Counted from the first letter of the stretch, positions 1 to 9,490 are shown. The stretch: 34,223 nucleotides of DNA from Bacteroidales bacterium (GCA_017561935.1 JAFZBE010000021.1:1-34223); one strand, 5' to 3'. A program made the numbers and translations. The notes: generated by a model not told the origin, from the letters alone.

Positions 1-1697
<1,697 letters not shown>

Positions 1698-1839
1698 AGT
1701 AGTAATATTGTAAAATAGTGGGAGGTTTTCATAAAAATGGGGACTTTCATCAATAATTGATGTCATGATCCCAAAGATCAACAATCAGACAGGCTTTAGG
1801 CAGGAACTGTCTATGTTCAATTCTCGAGTTATTAATTCT

Positions 1840-1853
1840 TGTGCATTTGCACA
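1840..1853. promoter_or_regulatory. Short palindrome at the start of the porin leader
   Basis: TGTGCA, two T bases, then TGCACA form a perfect 6+6 inverted repeat. It lies just downstream of the minus-strand promoter at 1865-1872, close to the expected transcription start. It could be an operator or the first hairpin of a structured leader. Further short inverted repeats are present in the same leader, for example around 1746-1775. No function is established. Confidence 0.35.
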
Positions 1854-1864
1854 CTAGAACGGTG

Positions 1865-1872
1865 CAAAGATA
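1865..1872 (-). promoter_or_regulatory. Bacteroidetes-type promoter (-7 box) for the porin gene
   Basis: The minus strand reads TATCTTTG here, an exact match to the TAnnTTTG -7 consensus of Bacteroidetes. No good TTTG -33 element is visible at about 20 bases, only a TTTG with a 12-base spacer at 1885-1888. The predicted start near 1858 would leave a long leader of about 160 bases before the porin ATG. Confidence 0.55.
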
Positions 1873-1957
1873 GTAAATTATCACCAAATATCCTTTGAGC
1901 CTTTTCCACTTTTCATACTTTTGACAAGTAAAAAGTATTCAAAGCAATCTCTACATA

Positions 1958-3199
1958 TCATTTTGGGTTAAGAAGGGTGACATGTCTTTGAATGATGGAT
2001 TGCGCCACGATGTACCCCATGGTCCATGCGGCTTGTAGATTAAAACCACCCGTCACGGCATCAACATCCAGCACTTCACCAGCGAAATATAAGCCGCGAT
2101 GTTTCTTGCACTCAAGAGTGTTCGGATCGATGTTCGAAATTGATATGCCTCCGCAAGTGACAAACTCATCCTTGTAACGATTTTTCCCAGATATATGGTA
2201 GATGTCATTGCATACTGAGGCAACTAGTCTGTTGAGCAGTTTGCTGCTCACGTCTGCACATCGACGTTCTGGATCTATACAATTTTTTAGCAAAAGATAG
2301 TGCCACAGCCGTTGTGTAAGCGGATGTATGGAGCCAATTTGCTTTTTGGGATTGTCATCCATCTGTTGCTGTAACATCTTGCGTACATTCTCCTCAATCA
2401 TGCCTCCTAACCAGTTTACTGAAAGGGAGGCCTCGTAGTTCCTTTCGGCCAACCAACGCGCCGCGTAACTTGAAAGACGGAGGATGGCAGGTCCCGACAT
2501 GCCCCAATGGGTTATTAATAATGGACCAACCGATTTAAATTTGGTGCCTGTTAGTCGTATTTCTGCGTCTTTCACCACAATACCCATAAGTTTCGAAATA
2601 GAAGTCGTATCATCCTTTTCGGCGATAGTGAAAGAGAATAGAGAGGGGACCGGTGGAACAATCTCTAACGCCAGATCAGAAAGAAAGTCGAGTCCCGAAG
2701 CCCTTGGTGACCCTCCTGTGGTCACCACCACGTAGTCATAGACCTCACTGTGACTGTCGGTACTAATCCTATAACTGGAACTATTGCATGGAAGGATTTC
2801 CTTCACACGTTGACTGGTAAAAATCTTTACACCTTGCAAACCTCGTAACAGGATTGAAACGATCTCCATCGCATCTTGGCTCTTTGGGAAAACGCAATGG
2901 TCTTCTTGTATCATTAGCTTTACGCCTTCATCCTCGAACCATCGCATGGTGGCTTGGTGATCGAAACGCTTGAAAAGGCGCTTCATCAGGTTAAATCCTC
3001 TCGGATAAACCTGATTTATGCTCTTTACATCCGTGAAACTGTTAGTTAGATTGCAGCGACCACCTCCTGTAATGGCCACTTTTTGAAGCGGTTTAGAACC
3101 ACTCTCATACATGTCGATTTGAGCTTCCGGGAGGAAACGTTTAAGGATTGTGGCGCAAAAACAACCGGCTGCACCTGCCCCAATGATTGCAGTTTTCAT
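1958..3199 (-). CDS. HI0933/YhiN-family NAD(P)/FAD-dependent flavoprotein
   Basis: The product is 413 residues. It opens directly with a dinucleotide-binding Rossmann motif (MKTAIIGAGAAGCFCA; GAGAAG at residues 7-12), followed by the family signature 'KVAITGGGRCNLTN'. The C-terminal FAD motif 'GLYFAGEVLDVDAVTGGFNLQAAW' is also diagnostic. This is the HI0933-like family (YhiN, BaiN-related, sometimes annotated aminoacetone oxidase-like). Members are cytoplasmic flavoproteins; the physiological substrate is generally unknown and is not evident here. The start is firm because the FAD fold begins at residue 3. A TATATTTG promoter box ends only 4 bases before this ATG, which raises the possibility of a leaderless transcript. 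The gene is flanked by the porin promoter region downstream and a small RNA gene upstream, so it is probably monocistronic. Confidence 0.9.
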   Translation of the reverse strand: MKTAIIGAGAAGCFCATILKRFLPEAQIDMYESGSKPLQKVAITGGGRCNLTNSFTDVKSINQVYPRGFNLMKRLFKRFDHQATMRWFEDEGVKLMIQEDHCVFPKSQDAMEIVSILLRGLQGVKIFTSQRVKEILPCNSSSYRISTDSHSEVYDYVVVTTGGSPRASGLDFLSDLALEIVPPVPSLFSFTIAEKDDTTSISKLMGIVVKDAEIRLTGTKFKSVGPLLITHWGMSGPAILRLSSYAARWLAERNYEASLSVNWLGGMIEENVRKMLQQQMDDNPKKQIGSIHPLTQRLWHYLLLKNCIDPERRCADVSSKLLNRLVASVCNDIYHISGKNRYKDEFVTCGGISISNIDPNTLECKKHRGLYFAGEVLDVDAVTGGFNLQAAWTMGYIVAQSIIQRHVTLLNPK

Positions 3200-3203
3200 G
3201 GTG

Positions 3204-3234
3204 CAAATATAATGATTTATTTTTGATACACAAT
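3204..3234 (-). promoter_or_regulatory. Promoter for the HI0933-like gene, almost on its start codon
   Basis: The minus strand reads TATATTTG at 3211-3204, matching TAnnTTTG. A near-consensus -33 element (ATTG instead of TTTG) lies at 3234-3231 with a 19-base spacer. The box ends 4 bases before the ATG at 3199-3197, so transcription starting about 7 bases after the box would begin at the start codon itself. Confidence 0.6.
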
Positions 3235-3347
3235 AATATTACTTGAAGAAAAATACAATAAGGGAGTAAATTCATACAAATATAATCCAAATTTGTAAAA
3301 AACTCAATATTTTTACAATTTCGTAACCATTTTTTGTCACTTTCACC

Positions 3348-3355
3348 TATCTTTG
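3348..3355 (+). promoter_or_regulatory. Promoter -7 box of the small RNA gene
   Basis: TATCTTTG is an exact TAnnTTTG match, about 7 bases before the expected start of the small RNA. The nearest upstream TTTG (3333-3336) has an 11-base spacer, shorter than the usual 19-21. The -33 element is therefore weak or absent. Confidence 0.6.
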
Positions 3356-3361
3356 CAACGC

Positions 3362-3465
3362 ATTACAAGAAAACCGAGCCGCGAGGCTCCGTGTAAGACT
3401 GACTCAAGATTTGCTTAACTATGATAGGTTTTAGGCAAGGGTAGAATCCCTTGCCTTATTTTTTT
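3362..3465 (+). ncRNA. Putative free-standing small RNA of about 100 nt
   Basis: This non-coding stretch is bracketed by a TAnnTTTG promoter (3348-3355) and a strong intrinsic terminator (3433-3465). Its 5' part folds into a 5-bp GAGCC/GGCTC hairpin closed by a GCGA tetraloop (3376-3389), a stable GNRA-type loop. The middle (about 3391-3430) looks single-stranded and could pair with targets. It contains no open frame longer than a few codons. The next gene has its own promoter after the terminator, so this is not simply that gene's leader. The layout (Bacteroidetes promoter, about 100 nt, terminator) resembles described Bacteroidales small RNA families such as Bacteroidales-1, but I cannot assign a family by eye. 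It lacks the conserved apical features of SRP RNA and has no tRNA-like fold. It is convincing as a transcription unit; its function is unknown. Confidence 0.65.
3433..3465 (+). terminator. Intrinsic terminator of the small RNA
   Basis: A perfect 9-bp stem pairs AGGCAAGGG (3433-3441) with CCCTTGCCT (3448-3456) around a 6-base loop. It is followed at once by TATTTTTTTT, a textbook Rho-independent terminator on the plus strand. Confidence 0.88.
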
Positions 3466-3485
3466 TGCAAAAAGTTCCTGCTTTT

Positions 3486-3517
3486 TTTGGAGTTTAGGAA
3501 AAACTTGCGTACCTTTG
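3486..3517 (+). promoter_or_regulatory. Promoter for the yciO-like/mutS2 operon
   Basis: TTTG at 3486-3489, a 20-base spacer and TACCTTTG at 3510-3517 make a full match to the Bacteroidetes -33/-7 consensus. The predicted start near 3524 gives a leader of about 16 bases to the ATG at 3540. Confidence 0.82.
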
Positions 3518-3539
3518 TGCCCGCTAAATAGTATGATTT

Positions 3540-4169
3540 ATGCAAACCTACAAACTTTACGCCAATAACCCAAATACCCGCATCCTACAAGATATCGCTC
3601 AGGTGGTGCGCGATGGTGGCATTGTTATCTATCCCACTGATTCGGTTTATGCTATCGGATGTGATGCACTTAACCAGCGTGCGGTAGAAAAGATTTATCA
3701 GTACCGTAAGGAAGAACAAAAGAACGGACACCTCTCGATTATCTGTCGCGATATTGCTCAGGCTGCCGATTATGTGCGCATCTCCGATCGTCAGTTCAAG
3801 CTGCTTCGCAAGAATCTACCGGGACCCTTTACCTTCATTTTGGAGGCTGGATCGAAGTTGCCCAAGGTGTTCCGCAGTCGCAACACTGTGGGCATTCGCA
3901 TCCCCGACCAGCCCATTCTGCACGCATTGCTCGAGGAACTAGGCCGTCCGCTACTTACTACATCGTTGAAGGTGCAGGTAGAAGATGGTAACGAAGACAA
4001 CGAGATCAGTTACATGACTGATCCATTCCTTATTGAAGAGGCGTTCCAGAATCAGGCTGATGTGCTTATCGACGGTGGCTATGGCGAAGAACAGCCTTCG
4101 ACGGTGATTAATCTGATAGGTGACGAGCCTGAGGTCCTTCGTCAGGGTGTGGGACAATTGGAGGAATAA
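3540..4169 (+). CDS. YciO/Sua5/YrdC-family protein, probable threonylcarbamoyl-AMP synthase-like
   Basis: The product is 209 residues spanning one Sua5/YciO/YrdC domain. Family landmarks are 'GGIVIYPTDSVYAIGCDA' (about residues 27-44, nucleotide-binding region), 'KNLPGPFTFIL' (about 98-108) and 'NTVGIRIPDQP'. The family makes threonylcarbamoyl-AMP from threonine, bicarbonate and ATP for the t6A37 modification of tRNAs. The usual KR-containing active-site segment is here 'YRKEEQKNGHLSII', which deviates from the canonical KR..K..PL pattern and looks more like the YciO branch, whose role is less certain than that of TsaC/Sua5. The stop overlaps the start of mutS2 in a TAATG arrangement, implying translational coupling. 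It has its own consensus promoter 30 bases upstream. There is no signal peptide, so it should be cytoplasmic. Confidence 0.88.
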   Translation: MQTYKLYANNPNTRILQDIAQVVRDGGIVIYPTDSVYAIGCDALNQRAVEKIYQYRKEEQKNGHLSIICRDIAQAADYVRISDRQFKLLRKNLPGPFTFILEAGSKLPKVFRSRNTVGIRIPDQPILHALLEELGRPLLTTSLKVQVEDGNEDNEISYMTDPFLIEEAFQNQADVLIDGGYGEEQPSTVINLIGDEPEVLRQGVGQLEE

Positions 4170-6724
4170 TGATCTATCCTCAAAATTTCGAAGAGAAACT
4201 CGGATTCCACAAGGTTCGGGGTATGGTCAGGGGAGCAACACTCTGTCCCCTGGGAGCACGCAAGGTCGATGAGATGCAATTCCTCACCGACCGCTGTACC
4301 TTGCAACATGAATTATCTCTGCTTGACGAGATGAAGCGTCTCATGGAACAGGTGTCCCAACCCTTGCCCACCGATTACTTCTTCGACCTCACTCCTGCCC
4401 TCAAGCGTATCCGTGTGGTGGGCATGTTCTTGGAAACCGATGAGCTCTTTGACTTGATGCGCAGCTTGGGTACCATCGAGGCGCTTGTGCGTTATCTCAA
4501 TCCCAAGGATGGTGAGGAAATACGTACGGCTGATCACCTTCATGGAGGCGTAGCTGCTGTGTGTTTCTCCGAGCAGTTCCCCCTTCTTCATAGGTTGGCA
4601 CAAGATGTTGTCACTTTTCCTTCCATTGTCCGCAAGATTGATCAGACCTTGACACCAAATGGAGAGATACGTGACAATGCCAGTCCCGAGTTGGCTGAGA
4701 TTCGTCGTGAAAAGCAGCACAATCTCGCTTCCATCGGACGACTGCTTGGTGGCATTCTGCGCAATGCACAGGCCGAGGGCTATGTGGATAAAGATGCCAT
4801 GCCCACCATGCGTGACGGGCGCCTAGTCATACCTATCCCTCCGTCATCGAAGCGCAAACTGCGTGGCATTGTCCATGACGAATCGGCCACGGGTAAGACA
4901 CTATACGTGGAACCTGCCGAAGTGGTGGAGGCCAACAATCGCATCCGCGAACTCGAAAGTGATGAGCGACAAGAGATTGTCCGCATTCTCACGGCAATCG
5001 CCAACCTAATACGTCCAGAGATCGATGAAATGTTGGGTAGTTACGATTTCCTCGGTGAGGTCGATTATCTTCGTGCCAAAGTGCGTTTTGCGCATGAGAT
5101 TGATGGCGTAGTGCCGCGTTTGTCGGAGCAGAATATCACAGATTGGGTACAGGCGCGTCATCCCTTGCTCTATCTGCGTTACAAGCAAATGGACAAGACA
5201 GTGGTGCCGCTCGATATCCTTCTCGATCATAAGAAACAGCGCATCGTGCTAATTTCAGGGCCGAATGCGGGCGGCAAATCTGTATGTCTTGAGACTCTTG
5301 GCCTTGTCCAGTATATGCTGCAGCTCGGCTTACCGGTGCCAATGAAGGAAAACTCCGAAGTGGCCATCTTCGACCATATCTTTATGGATATTGGTGATGA
5401 GCAAAGCGTCGACAACGATCTTTCAACCTACTCGAGCCACTTGCAGAACATGAAGTTCATGCTTCGCAATGCGCATGGCTATCGTCGTGCCCACGGACAG
5501 TTCATAGGTTCAGGAGGTACACTCGTGCTTATCGATGAATTCGGCTCTGGTACCGAACCGCAGATTGGAGGTGCCATTGCACAGGCCATTCTTTCGAAAC
5601 TCAACAACCTACAGGTGAATGGGGTCATTACGACCCACTTCACTAACTTGAAGTTGTTTGCCGACGATACTCCAGGAATCGTCAATGGCGCTATGCTTTA
5701 TGATCGTGGCGAGATGCGACCTTTGTTCCGCCTTGAAGTGGGTCGGCCAGGTTCGTCCTTTGCTCTCGAGATTGCTCACAAGATTGGTCTGCCTCGCGAT
5801 GTCATTGACGATGCCAAGGAAATAGTGGGCTCAGATTATGTCAATATGGACAAGTATCTGCAGGACATCAGCCGTGACAAACGATATTGGGAGCAAAAAC
5901 GCCAGAAGGTGCACCAGCAGGAGAAGGAGCTTGAACAGAAGTCGCAGGAATATGATGAGAAGTCTCGCGAACTGAAGACGAAGCGCCAGGAGGTAATGCA
6001 GCAGGCACGCGATGAAGCCAGCCTGCTATTACAGCAAGCCAACGCACGAATTGAGAAAACCATTCGCGACATCAAGGAGGCGCAGGCAGAAAAGGAAGCT
6101 ACACGAAGGATCCGTAAGGAACACGAGCATTTTAAGGAAAACCGACTGCAAGAGCCCAAGTCCAAAGAGCAGCATCGATCTACGGAGAAAGAGCGTCGTG
6201 ATGAGCCGGCAACTTCACCAACTCAAGGACAGGATATGCTCGTTCCAGGCGATTATGTTCGTCTGAAGGGTCAACAGACGGTGGGAGAGGTGATTGCTGT
6301 CAATGCACGCCAGGTACAGGTGGCCTTTGGCATGATCAAATCGGTGGTGGATATGTCGCGACTTGAAAAGGTCAGCCGCAACCAACTCAAGAAGGAGCAG
6401 ACCTACACCAATGGCATGGGAGCTTTGCTCAAGGACTCCGAGACGCCTGTCGAAGTGTTGTCGAGCCGACGTTCGACATTCAAACAACAACTCGACGTGC
6501 GTGGTATGCGTGCCGACGAAGCATTGCAGGCCGTGATGTATTATATGGACGATGCTATTCTGCTTTCGGTGAGCCAGGTGCGTATTCTACATGGTACGGG
6601 TACTGGAGCCCTACGACAAGCTATTCGTCAGTATCTCAGCACGCTGCCGGGTATCAAGGATTATCACGACGAACATGTTCAGTTTGGTGGTGCAGGTATC
6701 ACCGTGGTCGAATTGGACAGTTGA
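4169..6724 (+). CDS. mutS2: MutS2, DNA-binding ATPase with C-terminal Smr endonuclease domain
   Basis: The product is 851 residues. In order it has a helical core/clamp region, then the ATPase with Walker A GPNAGGKS (residues 364-371) and Walker B VLIDEFGSGTEP (D456, E457). Next is a long charged coiled coil rich in Lys/Glu/Gln (about 560-680), then a KOW-like small beta region ('LVPGDYVRLKGQQTVGEVI'), and a C-terminal Smr domain (about 770-851) with 'LDVRGMRADEAL' and 'ILHGTGTGALRQAI'. MutS2 lacks the mismatch-recognition domain of MutS. Family members act on branched DNA or on collided ribosomes, depending on the organism. It is slightly longer than many family members (about 780-830), mainly through the coiled coil. 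The start ATG overlaps the upstream stop by one base. Confidence 0.96.
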   Translation: MIYPQNFEEKLGFHKVRGMVRGATLCPLGARKVDEMQFLTDRCTLQHELSLLDEMKRLMEQVSQPLPTDYFFDLTPALKRIRVVGMFLETDELFDLMRSLGTIEALVRYLNPKDGEEIRTADHLHGGVAAVCFSEQFPLLHRLAQDVVTFPSIVRKIDQTLTPNGEIRDNASPELAEIRREKQHNLASIGRLLGGILRNAQAEGYVDKDAMPTMRDGRLVIPIPPSSKRKLRGIVHDESATGKTLYVEPAEVVEANNRIRELESDERQEIVRILTAIANLIRPEIDEMLGSYDFLGEVDYLRAKVRFAHEIDGVVPRLSEQNITDWVQARHPLLYLRYKQMDKTVVPLDILLDHKKQRIVLISGPNAGGKSVCLETLGLVQYMLQLGLPVPMKENSEVAIFDHIFMDIGDEQSVDNDLSTYSSHLQNMKFMLRNAHGYRRAHGQFIGSGGTLVLIDEFGSGTEPQIGGAIAQAILSKLNNLQVNGVITTHFTNLKLFADDTPGIVNGAMLYDRGEMRPLFRLEVGRPGSSFALEIAHKIGLPRDVIDDAKEIVGSDYVNMDKYLQDISRDKRYWEQKRQKVHQQEKELEQKSQEYDEKSRELKTKRQEVMQQARDEASLLLQQANARIEKTIRDIKEAQAEKEATRRIRKEHEHFKENRLQEPKSKEQHRSTEKERRDEPATSPTQGQDMLVPGDYVRLKGQQTVGEVIAVNARQVQVAFGMIKSVVDMSRLEKVSRNQLKKEQTYTNGMGALLKDSETPVEVLSSRRSTFKQQLDVRGMRADEALQAVMYYMDDAILLSVSQVRILHGTGTGALRQAIRQYLSTLPGIKDYHDEHVQFGGAGITVVELDS

Positions 6725-6744
6725 TTCTTATGACCTCGACAATC

Positions 6745-6769
6745 AATTGTTAATTGTAAATTGTTAATT
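6745..6769. repeat. A+T-rich direct repeat between mutS2 and yccF
   Basis: AATTGTTAATT occurs twice, at 6745-6755 and 6759-6769, a 14-base period in a purely A/T-rich spacer. From general familiarity, such TTAATTGT-type spacers are common between Prevotella genes. It does not resemble a terminator or a -7 box. Function is unknown. Confidence 0.5.
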
Positions 6770-6783
6770 ATTATTTGGACTTT

Positions 6784-7161
6784 ATGAATTTTCTTGGCAC
6801 TATCATTTGGTGGATTTTCGGAGGATTGGAGGCTGCTTTCGGGTACTTCACGGGCAGTTTGGCGATGGCGTGTACCATTGTAGGTCTTCCTGTGGCATGG
6901 CAGACTTTCAAGATTGGTCTCTTGTGCCTCTTCCCCTTCGGTTCGAAGGTGAGAAGCACTTCGAGTCCTACTGGCTGTATCCGAATACCACTCAATATCA
7001 TTTGGCTTGTCTGCGGAGGACTCTTTGCCTGGTTCATGCATGTGCTATTTGGCTTGTTGCTCTACATTACTGTCATTGGCATACCTTTTGGCAAGCAGCA
7101 TTTCAAGCTCGCCAAACTTTCCCTTGCCCCTTTTGGCAAGGCTGTGGATTTGAACATTTGA
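6784..7161 (+). CDS. yccF: YccF-family inner-membrane protein
   Basis: The product is 125 residues from the ATG at 6784. A TTG at 6775 lies in frame but is a poorer start. It contains two copies of the YccF-type pattern. Each has a hydrophobic stretch with 'W(W/L)…GG' followed by 'G(L/I)P(V/F)…Q.FK…L.L.PFG' (copies centred near residues 20-52 and 80-118). Four membrane segments are likely. The family is a conserved inner-membrane protein of unknown function. It follows mutS2 by 59 bases, across an A+T-rich repeat, on the same strand, so it is probably cotranscribed. Confidence 0.85.
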   Translation: MNFLGTIIWWIFGGLEAAFGYFTGSLAMACTIVGLPVAWQTFKIGLLCLFPFGSKVRSTSSPTGCIRIPLNIIWLVCGGLFAWFMHVLFGLLLYITVIGIPFGKQHFKLAKLSLAPFGKAVDLNI

Positions 7162-7198
7162 TTAACCCTTTATAACTCCTCTTAATTCGACTTGACCC

Positions 7199-7534
7199 AT
7201 GATCACCCGCCAAAGCATCATTTCACTTTATAATAAGCAGCGCCTCGCTTTCGACGAATTGCGAAAGCAGCAGGAACAGGAAATGGACGACCTCCTTCGC
7301 CAATATGCCATCGACAATGATTGTCCCCAGGTGGGCGACGTTATGAAGGTCCATGGTATTAACCGATGGGTGAAGGTCAAGCGGTTTTCGCCCACTTTCG
7401 TCAGGGGTGGTGTCGAACTGAGTTATTTCTGCACCAATTGCCACAGCGACGGTACTCCCAACAGCAGCGATTCCCGCGAGCGCCGCTATACTTATCTCGA
7501 AGGAGTTCCCGAGTTTTTCGAAGGTTTGTATTGA
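7199..7534 (+). CDS. Small soluble protein of unknown function
   Basis: The product is 111 residues and I do not recognise the family. The first 40 residues are a charged amphipathic helix rich in Gln/Glu/Arg ('ELRKQQEQEMDDLLRQYA'). The second half looks beta-rich and holds one Cys-x2-Cys pair (C78, C81, in 'FCTNCHSDG') but no second pair, so zinc binding would need a partner. There is no signal peptide or membrane segment. It lies 37 bases after yccF on the same strand and is followed directly by a strong hairpin terminator, so it is probably the last gene of the yciO-mutS2-yccF unit. Codon use matches its neighbours, and the ATG directly follows a short spacer. Confidence 0.7.
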   Translation: MITRQSIISLYNKQRLAFDELRKQQEQEMDDLLRQYAIDNDCPQVGDVMKVHGINRWVKVKRFSPTFVRGGVELSYFCTNCHSDGTPNSSDSRERRYTYLEGVPEFFEGLY

Positions 7535-7536
7535 AA

Positions 7537-7576
7537 AAATTTGCGCAGCCAAGTGAAAGTTTGGCTGCGCAAATTT
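7537..7576. terminator. Bidirectional hairpin terminator between converging genes
   Basis: A perfect 14-bp stem (AAATTTGCGCAGCC, 7537-7550, with GGCTGCGCAAATTT, 7563-7576) surrounds a 12-base loop. Its A/T ends supply T-rich tails on both strands. It sits between the plus-strand unknown gene and the minus-strand rubredoxin gene. Confidence 0.85.
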
Positions 7577-7592
7577 ATTAGTTTGAATGATT

Positions 7593-7757
7593 TTATTCGT
7601 CAACAGGGCTGAATTCATCCTTTCCAACACTGCAGAGGGGGCAGACCCAGTCTTCGGGGAGTTCTTCGAATGGAGTGCCTGGCTCAATGCCGTTGTCGGG
7701 GTCACCAACTGCGGGATCATACTCGTAGCCGCAAATGTCACATACATACTTTTTCAT
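7593..7757 (-). CDS. Rubredoxin
   Basis: The product is 54 residues, starting [15 protein letters not shown] at 7757 and ending at 7593. The two iron-binding Cys pairs are C6-x2-C9 ('CDIC') and C39-x2-C42 ('CPLC'), in the classic contexts 'YVCxxCGYxYDP' and 'DWVCPLC'. The aromatic 'Y(E)YDP' and 'F(E)ELPEDW' segments are also typical. Length is exactly the family norm. Rubredoxin is a one-electron carrier with a single Fe(Cys)4 site and often serves oxidative-stress defence in anaerobes. It lies 52 bases after the SusR-like gene on the same strand, with a weak hairpin between, so read-through is possible. No good TAnnTTTG box was found just upstream. Confidence 0.96.
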   Translation of the reverse strand: MKKYVCDICGYEYDPAVGDPDNGIEPGTPFEELPEDWVCPLCSVGKDEFSPVDE

Positions 7758-7785
7758 GTCGTTTAGTTTTTAATAGTGATACATT

Positions 7786-7806
7786 ATAAAATTGTGCGTG
7801 GGCACA
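7786..7806 (-). terminator. Weak terminator after the SusR-like gene
   Basis: On the minus strand TGTGC and GCACA pair around a CCAC loop, followed by AATTTTAT. The stem is only 5 bp, so termination is probably incomplete and the rubredoxin gene could be reached by read-through. Confidence 0.4.
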
Positions 7807-7809
7807 GGT

Positions 7810-9441
7810 TTATAGCTTCATGACCTCTTGTTCGAAGGTCTCTTTATCGCCCAACGCGTTGTTGCGCACGCGTGAACGGTAGTTGTAGATGGTGGTGAGG
7901 GAGTAGTTAAGGAAGTTGGCTATTTTCGAGCTGTCAGTCTCTCCCATGCGTATAAGGGCAAAGATACGAAGCTCGGTTGTAAGCAGTTCGCCTCGTTTGG
8001 GCAGGATGGCTGCCTCGGGTTTGAGCAAAGCGTTGAACTTTTCGACGAAATTGGGATAAAGGGTAAGGAACAGATGGTCGAAGTCGGCATAGAATTTCTC
8101 CAACTCCTCTTCCACGAAGTCTGTTGACTTGAGCTTCTTGGTGAGTTCATCAATCTGACGGCTTTGCACGAGTTTTAACATCTGCCGTTGGATACTCTCA
8201 ATGGAACCGAGATAGTTGTGTGAACGGCTTAGATAGTTCATCAGATAATCCCCCTTGATATGGTCGGAAAGCAGCAGGTCGCTATTGGCCTTTTGAAGTT
8301 GTTGATTGGAGATTTTGAGGTCGTTGTTGGCCTGTGCCAGTAGTTTTCGAGTGGTCTGGAGTTTTCGATTGAGCCTGATGAGTGCAATTATCACGAGCGT
8401 CATAATGAGTGCAATCAAAAGCAGGCTGGCGATAATCAGACGGGTGTCGCGTTTTTCATGTTCGAGTCGTTCATGACGCGATTCATCGATAATCGGGAAG
8501 ATGGTCGATACTTCTATGGTACGCAGATTCGATTTGCAAAGGTTGGCATCTTCAAGGGCACAGAACAGATAACTATAGGCTCGATCGATGTCGCCTAATT
8601 GGAAGAGCTGGGCTGCAAGTGCTGGCAATGCCATATATTCGGTTATGCCGGAGCGGATATCTGCGATTGCTGTCAGAATAAGGTAACGAAGCTGCAAGGC
8701 GGGTTTGTTGGTTTTGCCGTATGCCTCGGAGAGACGGGAATAAGCAAAAGTGCGTTGCTCGGGATTGCAATTGGCCATTAGCTCAAGCAGTGAGTCGATG
8801 CAGAGCTGGTATTCGCCATAGTCGTAATAGCTGTTGGTGCGAATGATGGTGCGGTTGACTTCGTTGGGTTCGTAGAGCAAAATCGAGTCGTGCCAGTTGC
8901 GTGCTTCACGGTGCATCTGGGGCCAGATACTTGGGACGGTGTGCAGCGCATAGTCGGCACGCCAGCCCCTTACGGCATGCTGCACATTGTAGTAGCGCAA
9001 GCGTGAAGAGGCATCACATTCGTTGAGGTTGATCTCATCGAGCATTGTGAAAGCGGTGTGATATAATCCCATCATGCCATATACACGTGCTTCGTCCATC
9101 TGACAACGAATCTGCAGCTGACGGTCGGTGGCGTATTCGGGCAGGTTGCGCAGTTTGTCGAGAGTACTCAGTGCGCTGTCGGTCTGAAAATGCAAATAGA
9201 TGTCATAAAGGGCTACCAACGCCTGAACGCGTTCGTCACCCTTGCGGCTATAGGCAAATTTCAGCAAGCTGTCGGCTCGCTCAAACCTCAGCTGCTGATA
9301 ATCTTCCTTGTGGGCAATAACATCGTCAAGACGTTCCAAAAGCTCCGCAACCGGCAATTGTTCCTCGTCGGTTTGTGCTTGGAGAGAAGAAAAATTTGCC
9401 CAAAAGAGAGAGATGATAAATGATAAATAAATGGCTTTCAT
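7810..9441 (-). CDS. susR: SusR-like membrane-spanning transcription regulator (TPR + DUF6377-type)
   Basis: The product is 543 residues from the ATG at 9441. The frame extends upstream to 9513, but the signal peptide (MKAIYLSFIISLFWANFSSLQAQ) begins here. A helical TPR-like region follows (about 30-320, with repeated A-x6-Y/F patterns), which would be periplasmic. One membrane helix lies at about 333-355 ('LIIASLLLIALIMTLVIIAL'), then a coiled coil (about 360-395). The DUF6377-type C-terminal part ends in a LuxR-like helix-turn-helix ('LRIFALIRMGETDSSKIANF' then 'SLTTIYNYRSRVR'). This layout matches Bacteroidetes membrane activators of starch genes such as SusR: the periplasmic part would sense maltose or maltodextrin and the cytoplasmic HTH would bind DNA. 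It is the last gene of the leftward starch operon, behind a hairpin. The symbol is by function and context. Confidence 0.82.
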   Translation of the reverse strand: MKAIYLSFIISLFWANFSSLQAQTDEEQLPVAELLERLDDVIAHKEDYQQLRFERADSLLKFAYSRKGDERVQALVALYDIYLHFQTDSALSTLDKLRNLPEYATDRQLQIRCQMDEARVYGMMGLYHTAFTMLDEINLNECDASSRLRYYNVQHAVRGWRADYALHTVPSIWPQMHREARNWHDSILLYEPNEVNRTIIRTNSYYDYGEYQLCIDSLLELMANCNPEQRTFAYSRLSEAYGKTNKPALQLRYLILTAIADIRSGITEYMALPALAAQLFQLGDIDRAYSYLFCALEDANLCKSNLRTIEVSTIFPIIDESRHERLEHEKRDTRLIIASLLLIALIMTLVIIALIRLNRKLQTTRKLLAQANNDLKISNQQLQKANSDLLLSDHIKGDYLMNYLSRSHNYLGSIESIQRQMLKLVQSRQIDELTKKLKSTDFVEEELEKFYADFDHLFLTLYPNFVEKFNALLKPEAAILPKRGELLTTELRIFALIRMGETDSSKIANFLNYSLTTIYNYRSRVRNNALGDKETFEQEVMKL

Positions 9442-9490
9442 GTAATTGGTGTGGGGTAGAGTCAATCTCTCAGGGGGGCATGGAGACGAA

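Noticed and set aside
1698..1784. N-terminal extension of the porin frame to 1784
   Set aside because: The extra 29 residues are not signal-like and would bury the clear signal peptide that begins at 1697.
3362..3465. Small RNA as SRP RNA, tRNA or tmRNA
   Set aside because: There is no conserved SRP apical loop sequence, no cloverleaf or CCA end and no tag-peptide frame.
7223..7747. A 174-codon minus-strand frame covering the rubredoxin region
   Set aside because: The rubredoxin lies in another frame with perfect Cys motifs, and this long frame runs through the terminator hairpin at 7537-7576.
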